A stretch of DNA of 64,000 nt, taken from Glycomyces terrestris. GTDB taxonomy: Bacteria; Actinomycetota; Actinomycetes; Mycobacteriales; Micromonosporaceae. Of this stretch, positions 7,841 through 18,175 are shown piece by piece. Under the pieces are notes generated by a model. That model worked only from the letters and a program-made list of their open reading frames with translations, had not been told where the DNA came from and did no database searches. How positions within the stretch are numbered: the stretch's first letter is position 1; each line of letters opens with the position of its first letter. The stretch spans positions 744,001 through 808,000 of the forward strand of contig NZ_RSEB01000001.1 of the NCBI RefSeq assembly GCF_003933745.1, given 5' to 3'. The position numbers were made by a program, and so were the translations under genes.

Positions 7841-8779
7841 CTAGAAAAGACGCGCGGCGGGGCCGCAGCCCGCTGGGGAGACGTGGACGACTAGCCGCCC
7901 AGCCCGCACCCGGCGGGCTGGATAAATTCGCGGCGGTCGTAGGACATGGCACCAGTCTAACTTCCTGCGCTGCGCGGCGGCGCTCGCGTACAGGCACACG
8001 CCCGCCGCGACCGCGAGGTTGAGGCTCTCGGCCCTTCCCCAGATGGGGACGCCCACGCGGCGGTGGGCGAGGGCGGCCGTCTCGTCGTCGAGGCCGTGGG
8101 CCTCGGAGCCGAACAGCCACACCGTGGGCGCGTCGAGGTCGCCGGCGGCGTCGAGGGCGTACAGGTCCTCCCCGTCGGCCGCGGCCGCGAGGATCTGGGT
8201 GTGCGCGAACACGTCGAGCAGGTCGGCGGTGTCGGCGGCGCGGACGACCGGCAGGTGGAACAGGCTCCCGGCGGAGGAGCGCACGCACTTGCCGTTGTAC
8301 GGGTCGACGGAGTCGGTGCCGAAGACGACGCAGTCGGCCCCGGCGGCGTCGGCCGCGCGGAGCACGGTGCCGGCGTTCCCGGGGTCGGTGATGCCGTGCA
8401 GGACCGCGACCAGCTTCATCTCCGCGAAGGGCACCCGCTGGTCGAGGGCGTGCCGCTCGAGAAAGCGGCAGACCGCGACGAGCCCCTGCGGGGTCACGGT
8501 CTCGGCGAGGGACGCCAGCGCCTCGTCGGTGCACGGGTGCACGTGGGCGCCCGCGGCGACGGCGGCGTCGATCAGGTCCGAGTGGCGGGTGTCGGCGTCG
8601 AGGTCGTAGAACAGGTCCGTGACGACGCCGGCGGCGACGGCCTCGCGGACGGCCTGGGGGCCTTCGGCGAGGAAGCGCTCGGCCTTGTCGCGGCCGCGCC
8701 GGCGCTGGAGCTTCCGGGCGGCGACGACCCGGGACGAGCGCGCGGTGAGCACGTCCGCCCCGGGTTCATCTGCGCTCAT
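7841..8779 (-). CDS. TrmH/SpoU-family RNA 2'-O-methyltransferase (TsnR-like)
   Basis: 312 residues. The N-terminal substrate-binding domain precedes the SPOUT knot with its three motifs: NAGTVLRAADAAGAD, FGSEAHGLDDE and ESLNLAVAAGVCLYAS. The enzyme transfers a methyl group from S-adenosylmethionine to a ribose 2'-OH of rRNA; the exact site is not known, and the position after rplT matches tsnR in mycobacteria. The usual family C terminus is near ASAAAQRR. Here the frame runs about 40 residues further, through a TTA codon and across the pheS leader, so the tail may be a read-through created by a small deletion near 7965. It starts 16 nt after rplT. Confidence 0.85.
   Translation of the reverse strand: MSADEPGADVLTARSSRVVAARKLQRRRGRDKAERFLAEGPQAVREAVAAGVVTDLFYDLDADTRHSDLIDAAVAAGAHVHPCTDEALASLAETVTPQGLVAVCRFLERHALDQRVPFAEMKLVAVLHGITDPGNAGTVLRAADAAGADCVVFGTDSVDPYNGKCVRSSAGSLFHLPVVRAADTADLLDVFAHTQILAAAADGEDLYALDAAGDLDAPTVWLFGSEAHGLDDETAALAHRRVGVPIWGRAESLNLAVAAGVCLYASAAAQRRKLDWCHVLRPPRIYPARRVRAGRLVVHVSPAGCGPAARLF
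7854..7920 (-). promoter_or_regulatory. Alternative stem-loops and terminator-like element before pheS
   Basis: In minus-strand order there are CAGCCCGC (7920-7913), GCGGGCTG (7907-7900) and a second GCGGGCTG (7873-7866), so the first segment can pair with either copy. A short GC hairpin (7866-7854) is followed after GCG by TCTTTTCT (about 7850-7843). This is the arrangement of a transcription attenuator. Pairing was judged by eye; no energy was computed. Confidence 0.45.
7891..7947 (-). CDS. Putative 18-residue leader peptide of pheST
   Basis: ATG 7947 opens MSYDRREFIQPAGCGLGG and ends at TAG 7891, inside the 3' part of the methylase frame but in another frame. TAGACT lies exactly 6 nt before the ATG, so the message would be leaderless. 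The peptide has a single Phe, encoded by TTT, a codon very rare in this G+C-rich DNA, and its stop codon lies just inside the first stem-loop. Slow decoding of Phe could shift the downstream pairing. One Phe codon is weak for a classical attenuator, so this is an inference from position and structure. It is too short for homology support. Confidence 0.4.
   Translation of the reverse strand: MSYDRREFIQPAGCGLGG
7954..7959 (-). promoter_or_regulatory. -10 element TAGACT of the internal pheST promoter
   Basis: TAGACT is the same hexamer that precedes the DUF4191 gene at 61223. It sits 6 nt before the leader-peptide ATG. No -35 consensus is seen. Confidence 0.45.
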
Positions 8780-8795
8780 GTAAGGACGCCGGGCT

Positions 8796-9179
8796 CTAGG
8801 CTTCGACCGGGGCGTTGACGTCCTCGGGGAGGGCGGCCTTGGCGACCTCGACCAGGGCGGTGAACGCCGCCGGGTCGGAGACGGCCAGCTCGGCGAGGAT
8901 CTTGCGGTCCACCTCGACCTCGGCGAGGGACAGGCCCTGCATGAAGCGGTTGTAGGTGATGCCGTTCGCGCGGGCCGCGGCGTTGATGCGGGTGATCCAC
9001 AGCTTGCGGAACTCGCGCTTGCGGGCCTTCCGGTCGCGGTACGAGTAGGTGTACGAGTGGAGCAGCTGCTCCTTGGCCTTGCGGTACAGGCGCGAGCGCT
9101 GCCCGCGGTAGCCCTTGGCCTCTTCGAGTACGACGCGGCGCTTCTTCTTGGCGTTCACCGAACGCTTGACGCGTGCCAC
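8796..9179 (-). CDS. rplT: 50S ribosomal protein L20
   Basis: 127 residues beginning [15 protein letters not shown], with the basic N-terminal extension that penetrates 23S rRNA and a globular domain carrying [21 protein letters not shown]20 is needed for early 50S assembly and in several bacteria represses its own operon by binding the mRNA. It lies between rpmI and the methylase on the minus strand, in the conserved infC-rpmI-rplT order. The C terminus is extended slightly by an acidic tail ([10 protein letters not shown]), common in actinobacteria. Confidence 0.98.
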   Translation of the reverse strand: MARVKRSVNAKKKRRVVLEEAKGYRGQRSRLYRKAKEQLLHSYTYSYRDRKARKREFRKLWITRINAAARANGITYNRFMQGLSLAEVEVDRKILAELAVSDPAAFTALVEVAKAALPEDVNAPVEA

Positions 9180-9223
9180 AGTTCAGTCTCCTTGCTTTAA
9201 AACCGGATGAAAGTCAGACGGGC

Positions 9224-9418
9224 TTACTGGCCCAGCAGCTTCTTGACCTGCTTGGTGTCGGCCGGGGAAACTTCCATGCGGCCCTGCTGCTTGCGCTTGA
9301 AGGCGCCGCTCTTGGCCAGCATCAGGTGGTTCTTGCCGGCGCCGCGGCGCATCAGCTTGCCCGAACCGGTGACCTTGAACCGCTTCTTGGCACCGCTGTG
9401 GGTCTTCATCTTCGGCAT
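9224..9418 (-). CDS. rpmI: 50S ribosomal protein L35
   Basis: 64 residues beginning [20 protein letters not shown], the invariant start of bacterial L35, and about one third Lys and Arg. It is a small structural protein of the large subunit. AAGGAG stands 7 nt before ATG 9418. It follows infC by 70 nt that can fold into a long stem-loop and precedes rplT by 44 nt. Confidence 0.98.
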   Translation of the reverse strand: MPKMKTHSGAKKRFKVTGSGKLMRRGAGKNHLMLAKSGAFKRKQQGRMEVSPADTKQVKKLLGQ

Positions 9419-9438
9419 CGTGCTTCTCCTTAGTTCAT

Positions 9439-9477
9439 CCGGACGGGCGGGCGCGTCCCCGCGCCCGGCTCGTCCGG
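9439..9477 (-). promoter_or_regulatory. Long stem-loop between infC and rpmI
   Basis: CCGGACG at one end pairs with CGTCCGG at the other, and inner GGGCGCG/CGCGCCC segments extend the stem with a few mismatches. It lies 21 nt upstream of the rpmI start codon. In Escherichia coli the L20-repressed structure occupies the same interval; that role here is inference. Confidence 0.4.
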
Positions 9478-9488
9478 CGGCCGTCGTC

Positions 9489-10130
9489 CTACGACTCGGG
9501 CGTCTCGTCGGGCTGCGCGGCCGGCGCGTCGGCCTGGGCCGGCTCGGCCTGCTCGACCGGGGCGGCCTCTTCGGCCTCACCGCGGTCGCGGCCCTTGCGT
9601 CCGCCGCCCTTGACCTCGCCCTTGGGGCGGATCGGGGCGACGACCATGATCATGTTGCGGCCGTCCTGCTTCGCGGCGGACTCGATGACCGCGAGGTCCG
9701 AGATCTCCTCCGCCAGCTTGTCCAGCAGGCGGCGTCCCAGCTCGGGACGCGACTGCTCGCGCCCGCGGAACATGATGGTGATCTTGACCTTGTCCCCGGC
9801 CGTGAGGAACCGCACGATGTGACCCTTCTTGGTCTCGTAGTCGTGCTTGTCGATCTTGGGCCGGAGCTTCATCTCCTTGATGACCGTCTGCTGCTGGTTG
9901 CGGCGCGAGGCACGGGCCTTCTGAGCGGACTCGTACTTGTACTTGCCGTAGTCCATGAGCTTGCAGACCGGCGGACGGGCGGTGGGTGCGACTTCGACCA
10001 AGTCCAGGTCGACGTCCGCGGCCAGTTGCAGGGCCTTGTCGATCGACACGATGCCGACCTGCTCACCCTGCGGGCCGACCAGGCGCACTTCCTTGGTCCG
10101 GATCTGGTCGTTCACGCGCAAATCGCTGAT
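9489..10130 (-). CDS. infC: Translation initiation factor IF-3 with an ATC start codon
   Basis: 213 residues. The N domain has [18 protein letters not shown] and [15 protein letters not shown]; the C domain has [17 protein letters not shown], all diagnostic of IF-3. An acidic, Ala/Pro-rich tail follows. The factor keeps the ribosomal subunits apart and checks start codons. AAGGAGG lies 4 nt before ATC 10130, while the next TTG and GTG codons are 13 and 19 nt away, so ATC is the likely start. A rare start codon lets IF-3 repress its own translation, as with AUU in Escherichia coli. It leads the operon to pheT. GTG 10115 would be the conservative alternative. Confidence 0.93.
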   Translation of the reverse strand: MSDLRVNDQIRTKEVRLVGPQGEQVGIVSIDKALQLAADVDLDLVEVAPTARPPVCKLMDYGKYKYESAQKARASRRNQQQTVIKEMKLRPKIDKHDYETKKGHIVRFLTAGDKVKITIMFRGREQSRPELGRRLLDKLAEEISDLAVIESAAKQDGRNMIMVVAPIRPKGEVKGGGRKGRDRGEAEEAAPVEQAEPAQADAPAAQPDETPES

Positions 10131-10423
10131 GGGGCCTCCTTGGTTGGCGATGCTCGCCGGTGCGGTCGCACCGGCGCCCCTGTGGCTTTCGGGTCGTCGC
10201 CGATGCGGGTGCATCGGCGGCTCGTCGCGCAAGCGTGACCCAGCGGCCTCGGGCATGAGGTCCCAACAAAGAAAGACCCCAGCGTATGCCGGGGTCCACT
10301 CCAAAGCACGGCGACGTCAATCGCCGTCTTGTGACCCGGTCGCCTGTCGGCCCCCCGTCAGGGGACCCGGCTGCGGGTGGGAGCTGGACTCCGCTTGCGG
10401 GTGCGACGCATGAGCGCGCACAG
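10131..10423 (-). promoter_or_regulatory. infC leader with terminator-like hairpin
   Basis: The about 290-nt leader contains an imperfect 9-bp hairpin (GACCCCGGC, loop ATAC, GCTGGGGTC; 10296-10275) followed by TTTCTTT (10274-10268), the form of an intrinsic terminator, 138 nt before the infC start. A 17-codon Arg-rich open frame (10411-10358) precedes it. The layout suggests regulated read-through of the translation operon. What it responds to is unknown. Confidence 0.5.
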
Positions 10424-10429
10424 CTTCCG

Positions 10430-10435
10430 AGTATA
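10430..10435 (-). promoter_or_regulatory. -10 element TATACT of the infC operon promoter
   Basis: TATACT is a 5/6 match to TATAAT in an otherwise G+C-rich gap, pointing at a start near 10423. A convincing -35 is not seen. Confidence 0.5.
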
Positions 10436-10469
10436 GCTATGTGCTACAGGTGGGGTCGCATTAGGTGGC

Positions 10470-10916
10470 CTATGACTTGCGCGACTGCTCGAGAAGCGCG
10501 CGCAAATGCTTGATCGCCGCCAGAGCCCGCTCCTTGTCGCTGACCTGGACGGCCATGATCGACATCTCGTCGTCGTCCGCGAGCTCGACCGTGGCCCACG
10601 TCATCTTGTCGGTGAAGTTGACCGCGGTGACGACCTGCCACGGGAAGAAGCGGGTCGAGGTGACGTTGCGGACCTCGATCCCCTTGTCGTCGGCGCGCAC
10701 GCGCAGGCGCAGGAAGCTCAGGGCGATGCCGGCGCCGATGACGCCGAGGCCGATCATCGCGGCCTGGTCGGCGATGGTCACGGCCCCGCCCTCGACGGTG
10801 GCCGAGCCGAGGGTGAAGGAGAGGCCGGTGAACCCGAAGAAGGCGACGGCTGCGCCGATCCACGCCCCGATGCGGGAGTTGCGGGGCCGGTAGTCGAGCG
10901 GGCCGGTGGTGGTCAT
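10470..10916 (-). CDS. PH domain-containing membrane protein
   Basis: 148 residues. Two hydrophobic segments (about residues 18-40 and 48-66) are followed by a bacterial PH-like domain with RADDKGIEVRNV and FFPWQVVTAV. Proteins of this kind are common in actinobacteria and have no settled function. ATG 10916 is used because AGGAG lies 6 nt upstream; GTG 10940 with its own GAGGAG would add eight residues. It is upstream of the infC promoter on the same strand, but a gap of 35 nt to the promoter element separates the units. Confidence 0.8.
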   Translation of the reverse strand: MTTTGPLDYRPRNSRIGAWIGAAVAFFGFTGLSFTLGSATVEGGAVTIADQAAMIGLGVIGAGIALSFLRLRVRADDKGIEVRNVTSTRFFPWQVVTAVNFTDKMTWATVELADDDEMSIMAVQVSDKERALAAIKHLRALLEQSRKS

Positions 10917-10971
10917 GGAGTGCTCCTGTACGGCGGTCACGCTGCTCCTCTATTGTCCCTCGGCCGGCCGC

Positions 10972-11367
10972 TCACGGCAGCTGGTCGATCTCCAGGCTGG
11001 AATCGAATGCAAGCAGGGTCTTCGGCTCGCCCGTGACGATGGGCCAGCCGGGGCGGTTCAGGCCACACCAGGCGACGTGCCCGGCGGCGATGTTCCCGTG
11101 CTGGCGCGAGCGCGAGAGCATGAGCCCGACGTCGCGGGCGGACTTCTGGTCGAGGTCCATGACCACGGTGACCGGGAGGCCGAGCAGGACCAGGAGCGCG
11201 TCGCGGTCGCGGCGGCGCGCCTGGGACCACGCCTCGGCCAGCGCCCCGGACGGGATCGCGAGGACCACGTTCTGCTCGAGTGCGGTGAACACCACGGCCT
11301 GGGGGTAGGGCATGGAGGTGGCGAATCCGACGATGGCCGACACGTCCAGGATGCGGCCACCGATCAT
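10972..11367 (-). CDS. PIN-like toxin of a VapBC-type pair
   Basis: 131 residues. ILDVSAIVGF places the first PIN-domain Asp at residue 8, and Glu45 in ALAEAW fits the second acidic ligand. Where VapC toxins usually have a third Asp (DxxAAxH), this protein has Asn92 in NIAAGHVAW, and the final acidic position reads VTGEP. VapC proteins cleave RNA in a metal-dependent way; the altered ligand set leaves activity open. The start codon overlaps the stop of the antitoxin gene by 4 bp, as in most type II toxin-antitoxin operons. Confidence 0.72.
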   Translation of the reverse strand: MIGGRILDVSAIVGFATSMPYPQAVVFTALEQNVVLAIPSGALAEAWSQARRRDRDALLVLLGLPVTVVMDLDQKSARDVGLMLSRSRQHGNIAAGHVAWCGLNRPGWPIVTGEPKTLLAFDSSLEIDQLP

Positions 11368-11675
11368 GTACGCGCCTCCCCGTCCCGGTCCCTGTCCTCC
11401 ACGCCGAGGACCTCGCGGGCCCAGGCGAGGTGCTCGGCGCCGGGGGCCTGGCCCTTGCGCTCGAACAGGTCCTGGAGTTCGGTGAGGGAGCGGTCGCGCT
11501 CGAGGCGCTCGGCGACGGCGGCGCCGACGTACTCGTCGACGGACTCGGCGCGGCCGACGGCGACGAGCCGGCGGATCTGCTCCAGCTGGGCTTCGGTGAG
11601 GGTGACGCTCGAGCGCGAGGGGGCCGCCCCCTGGTTCGGGGGCGGGTTGAGCGACGAATTGGCGCGATCGGTCAC
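11364..11675 (-). CDS. Antitoxin-like protein (VapB/ParD type)
   Basis: 103 residues. SVTLTEAQLEQIRRLVAVG at about 24-42 is a ribbon-helix-helix-like segment, followed by ESVDEYVGAAVAERLERDRS and a charged tail that would wrap the toxin. The order antitoxin-toxin and the 4-bp ATGA overlap with the PIN gene support a type II pair. GTG 11675 has TGAGGA just upstream. Such antitoxins also bind their own promoter. The assignment rests on context more than on fold. Confidence 0.68.
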   Translation of the reverse strand: MTDRANSSLNPPPNQGAAPSRSSVTLTEAQLEQIRRLVAVGRAESVDEYVGAAVAERLERDRSLTELQDLFERKGQAPGAEHLAWAREVLGVEDRDRDGEART

Positions 11676-11851
11676 GATCCTCAGGGTAGCGGGGCCGGTG
11701 CGAAACGGGCGAGCGGCCGGGCGGTGGTGGGGCCGGCGGCCGCGGCGGCGCTTGCGTGCCGCGGGCGCGCCCGGACGCGGTACCGTCAGGGGCGTGCGCC
11801 GCTAGCCGCGCGACAGGCACTTGTGCCACGAGCACTGAGAAAGGAACGGCG

Positions 11852-13318
11852 ATGGCCGAGACGAAGTCCGGGGAGCGACCCCACGACCCGAAGTTCCCCG
11901 AGAAGTTCCTGGAGTTCATGCGCTCCGGCTGGGGGCCCTTGGACCTGGACGCGGCCCCGCTGCCGCAGTCGGCCTTCACGGCGCGCCGCCGCGAGGCGCT
12001 CTCGGCGGCGTTCCCCGGCGAGCTGCTGATCATCCCCACGGGCGAGGAGCAGCGGCGCTCGAACGACACGTACTACCCGTTCCGGGCGGGCTCGGACTTC
12101 GTGTGGCTCACCGGCGACCAGGACCCCGAGGGCGTGCTGGTGCTGCACCCGAGCGGTGACGGGCACGAGGCGGTCCTGTACCGCCGGCCGCGCAAGGGCA
12201 CCGACTCGGACGAGTTCTTCCGCTCGGCGAAGTACGGCGAGCTGTGGATCGGCCGCAAGCACTCCCTGGAGGAGACCGAGGTGCGGCTCGGCCTGCCGTG
12301 CCGGGACGTCGAGGGGCTCGACGAGGCGCTCCGGGGCGCGGAGCGGTCGCGCACGCGGCTGCTGCGAGGCTTCGACGCCCGGCTGGACGCGCGCTTCGAG
12401 CGCGGGGAGGCGGCCGAGGGCGGGCTGACGCGCGACGGCGAGCTGGCGGCGGTGCTCTCGGAGCTGCGGCTGCGCAAGGACTCGTGGGAGCTGGAGCAGC
12501 TCCAGGACGCGGTCGACATCACCGTGCGCGGCTTCGAGGACGTCGCGCGGGTCATCCCCTCGACCGGCTCGGTCTCCGAGCGGCTCATCGAAGGCGTGTT
12601 CCGCTCGCGGGCGCGCCTGGAGGGCAACGGCCTGGGCTACGACTCGATCGTGGGCGCCGGGTCGCACGCGACGACGCTCCACTGGATCACCAACGACGGC
12701 GCGACGAAGACCGGCGAGCTGCTGCTCATGGACATGGGCGTGGAGAACCACCACCTGTACACGGCCGACGTCACCCGCACGGTGCCGGTCGACGGGCGGT
12801 TCACGCCGCTCCAGCGGCAGGTGTACGACATCGTGCACGCGTCGCAGCAGGCCGGGATGGACGTCATCAAGCCGGGCACGGCGTTCGAGGACATCCACCA
12901 GACCTGCATGCGGGTCCTGGCCGAGGGCCTGAAGGACCTGGGCATCCTGCCGGGGACCGTGGACGAGGCGCTCGACAAGGACTCGCTGATCTACCGGCGC
13001 TGGACGCTGCACGGCTTCGGGCACATGCTCGGGCTCGACGTGCACGACTGTGCGGCCTCGCGCCCCGAGCACTACTACAAGGGCGCGGTGCAGGAGGACT
13101 TCGTGCTCACCGTGGAGCCGGGGCTGTACTTCCAGGCGAACGACGAGCTGGTGCCCGAGGAGCTGCGCGGGGTCGGCATCCGCATCGAGGACGACGTGCG
13201 CGTCACCGCCGACGGCTGCGAGAACCTCTCGGACGGGCTGCCGCGCAGCTCGGACGAGGTGGAGACGTGGCTCGCCGAGCAGCGGGAGGCGGGACCGCGG
13301 ATCGCCGGGGCTCACTAG
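11852..13318 (+). CDS. pepP: Xaa-Pro aminopeptidase (aminopeptidase P)
   Basis: 488 residues. The N-terminal creatinase-like domain (to about 200) is followed by the pita-bread M24 domain with ligands in LLLMDMGVENHHLYTADVTRT (two Asp), HGFGHMLGLDVHD (His), LTVEPGLY (Glu) and GIRIEDDV (Glu). It removes N-terminal residues that precede proline, using two divalent metal ions, in the cytoplasm. AAAGGA stands 6-7 nt before ATG 11852. It is divergent from the VapBC-like pair and stands alone. Confidence 0.93.
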   Translation: MAETKSGERPHDPKFPEKFLEFMRSGWGPLDLDAAPLPQSAFTARRREALSAAFPGELLIIPTGEEQRRSNDTYYPFRAGSDFVWLTGDQDPEGVLVLHPSGDGHEAVLYRRPRKGTDSDEFFRSAKYGELWIGRKHSLEETEVRLGLPCRDVEGLDEALRGAERSRTRLLRGFDARLDARFERGEAAEGGLTRDGELAAVLSELRLRKDSWELEQLQDAVDITVRGFEDVARVIPSTGSVSERLIEGVFRSRARLEGNGLGYDSIVGAGSHATTLHWITNDGATKTGELLLMDMGVENHHLYTADVTRTVPVDGRFTPLQRQVYDIVHASQQAGMDVIKPGTAFEDIHQTCMRVLAEGLKDLGILPGTVDEALDKDSLIYRRWTLHGFGHMLGLDVHDCAASRPEHYYKGAVQEDFVLTVEPGLYFQANDELVPEELRGVGIRIEDDVRVTADGCENLSDGLPRSSDEVETWLAEQREAGPRIAGAH

Positions 13319-16407
<3,089 letters not shown>

Positions 16408-16422
16408 GACCCCGAGGCGCAG

Positions 16423-16454
16423 GACGGGGGCGGGCCGCGCGGCCCGCCCCCGTC
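16423..16454 (+). terminator. Terminator hairpin after acnA
   Basis: A perfect 32-nt palindrome of GACGGGGGCGGGCCGC and its complement begins 16 nt after the acnA stop. There is no U run, which is common for actinobacterial terminators. Confidence 0.7.
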
Positions 16455-16465
16455 CCCGGCCGAAA

Positions 16466-16509
16466 CCGGTCGACCGGAAACCCGGTCGACCGGAAACCCA
16501 GTCGACTGG
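16466..16509 (+). repeat. Three 12-bp palindromes at 16-bp spacing
   Basis: CCGGTCGACCGG at 16466-16477 and 16482-16493 and CCAGTCGACTGG at 16498-16509. Each is a perfect palindrome centred on GTCGAC; the third keeps symmetry through two compensating changes. They end 28 nt before the -35 element of the DUF3291 gene, which suggests operator sites. Confidence 0.7.
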
Positions 16510-16536
16510 GGACCGACCGGGTTTCGGGCCCGGGCG

Positions 16537-16566
16537 TTGACGCGCGCGGGCGGGCGCTGGCAGGCT
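16537..16566 (+). promoter_or_regulatory. Promoter of the DUF3291 gene, leaderless
   Basis: TTGACG (16537-16542), an 18-bp spacer and CAGGCT (16561-16566). The hexamer ends 6 nt before ATG 16573, so the start codon should be the first or second transcribed codon position. Confidence 0.6.
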
Positions 16567-16572
16567 CGGGGG

Positions 16573-17013
16573 ATGGCTTACGAACTGGCGCAGGTGAACA
16601 TCGGGCGGATGCGCGCACCCCTGGACTCCCCGGTGATGCAGGACTTCATGGACGGCCTCGCCGAGGTCAACGCCGCCGCCGACGCGGCCGAGGGCTTCGT
16701 GTGGCGCCTGGTCGACGGCGCGACCGGGTTCCGGTTCTGGGGCGACGAGTGGCTCATCGTGAACATGTCGGTGTGGACGGACGCGGAGGCGTTCCGCGCC
16801 TACGTCTACGGGCCCGCGCACCGGCCGTTCCTCCAGCGCCGCCGCGAGTGGTTCGCGCACCTGCGCGAGGCCGTCACCGCGCTGTGGTGGGTCCCCGCGG
16901 GCGAGCGGCCCACCGTCGAGGACGCCGAGAAGCGCCTGACGCTGCTGCGCGAGAAGGGCCCGACGCCGGAGGCGTTCACGATGAAGGCCGAGTTCGGGCC
17001 GCCCGCGCCGTGA
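16573..17013 (+). CDS. DUF3291 domain protein
   Basis: 146 residues starting MAYELAQVNIGRMRAPLDSP. The segment GFRFWGDEWLIVNMSVWTDAEAF and the following YVYGPAHRPFLQRRREWF match the DUF3291 layout, a dimeric alpha-beta barrel related to antibiotic-biosynthesis monooxygenases. Reaction and substrate are not known. ATG 16573 is placed by the promoter spacing and lacks a ribosome site. Three palindromes just upstream are likely operators, so the gene may be tightly regulated. The following flavoprotein gene begins 70 nt later on the same strand and could be cotranscribed. Confidence 0.8.
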   Translation: MAYELAQVNIGRMRAPLDSPVMQDFMDGLAEVNAAADAAEGFVWRLVDGATGFRFWGDEWLIVNMSVWTDAEAFRAYVYGPAHRPFLQRRREWFAHLREAVTALWWVPAGERPTVEDAEKRLTLLREKGPTPEAFTMKAEFGPPAP

Positions 17014-17083
17014 GGACGCGGGGCGCGTGAAGGCCCTCACCTCCCGGAATCCGGGGCCGCCCCGCGGCGTTTCGCCTGGTGTG

Positions 17084-18175
17084 ATGCGGGAAGTGGACGT
17101 CGTGGTCATCGGGGCCGGCCAGGCCGGGCTCTCGGCCGCGTACTTCCTGCGCCAACACTTCGAGCCCGAGACCGGGTTCGCCGTCCTCGACCACGCGCCG
17201 CACGCGGGCGGGGCCTGGCAGTTCCGGTGGCCGACCCTCACGTTCGCGACCGTGAACGGCGTCTACCGGCTCCCCGGGATGCCCGTGCCCGAACCGGACC
17301 CGTCGACCCCGGTCGCCGGGGTCATCGCCGACTACTTCGCCGCCTACGAGCGCGAGTTCGACCTCCGCGTCCAGCGCCCCGTCTCGGTCCGGTCGGTGCG
17401 CTCGCTCCCGGACAAGCGCCTCGAGGTCGCCACCGACCGCGGCACCTGGATCGCCAAGGCCCTCGTCAACGCCACCGGCACCTGGGAGCGCCCGTTCTGG
17501 CCGCGCTACGCCGGGCAGGAGTCGTTCGCGGGCCGGCAGCTGCACACCGCGCAGTACCGCGGCCCCTGGGAGTTCGCGGGCGAGCGCGTCGTGGTCGTCG
17601 GCGGCGGGATCTCCGCGATCCAGCACCTCATGGAGATCCACCCGCACGCGGCCGCCACCACCTGGGTGACGCGGCGCGAACCGCGGTGGCGCAGCGGCGA
17701 CTTCAACCCCGACCGGGGCCGCGAGGCCGTCGCAATGGTCGAGGAGCGGGTTCGCCGGGGCCTGCGGCCGCAGTCGGTCGTCAGCGTCACCGGCGTCCCG
17801 CTCACGCCCGAGATCCGGGCCGCCCGCGAGGCGGGCGTCCTCGAACGCCACCCGATGTTCGACCGGATCGAACCCGGCGGCGTGGTCTTCTCGGCGCCGC
17901 TCGCGGGCCGTGAATCCGACCCGCACGGCGGGCGCTTCGTGCCCGCCGACACGATCCTGTGGGCCACCGGGTTCCGGGCCGCGCTCGACCACCTCGCGCC
18001 GCTGAAGCTGCGCGGGCCCGGCGGCGGGATCACCATGGACGGCACCAGGGTCGCGGCCGATCCGCGCCTCCACCTGGTCGGCTACGGGCCCTCGGCGAGC
18101 ACCGTGGGCGCCAACCGGGCCGGGCGGGCCGCCGCGCGCGAGATCCGCGAGTACCTCAGCGCCGGCCGATCGTGA
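17084..18175 (+). CDS. FAD/NAD(P)-dependent oxidoreductase of the flavin monooxygenase class
   Basis: 363 residues. VDVVVIGAGQAGLSAAYF is the FAD-binding Rossmann motif at the N terminus; VVVVGGGISAIQHLMEI around residue 170 is the NAD(P)H-binding one; ILWATGFRAALDHLAPL and HLVGYGPSASTVGANRAGR are the conserved C-terminal segments. The fold fits soluble flavin monooxygenases such as those acting on thioethers, amines or metabolites; the substrate is unknown. ATG 17084 starts right before the FAD motif; a GTG directly before it is also possible. The 3' end overlaps the convergent phosphatase-like gene by 20 bp. Confidence 0.85.
   Translation: MREVDVVVIGAGQAGLSAAYFLRQHFEPETGFAVLDHAPHAGGAWQFRWPTLTFATVNGVYRLPGMPVPEPDPSTPVAGVIADYFAAYEREFDLRVQRPVSVRSVRSLPDKRLEVATDRGTWIAKALVNATGTWERPFWPRYAGQESFAGRQLHTAQYRGPWEFAGERVVVVGGGISAIQHLMEIHPHAAATTWVTRREPRWRSGDFNPDRGREAVAMVEERVRRGLRPQSVVSVTGVPLTPEIRAAREAGVLERHPMFDRIEPGGVVFSAPLAGRESDPHGGRFVPADTILWATGFRAALDHLAPLKLRGPGGGITMDGTRVAADPRLHLVGYGPSASTVGANRAGRAAAREIREYLSAGRS

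Noticed and set aside
10358-10411. 17-codon Arg-rich ORF in the infC leader as a proven leader peptide
   Set aside because: No ribosome site, not at leaderless spacing, and Arg codons are expected by chance in this G+C-rich DNA. Mentioned only as part of the leader.
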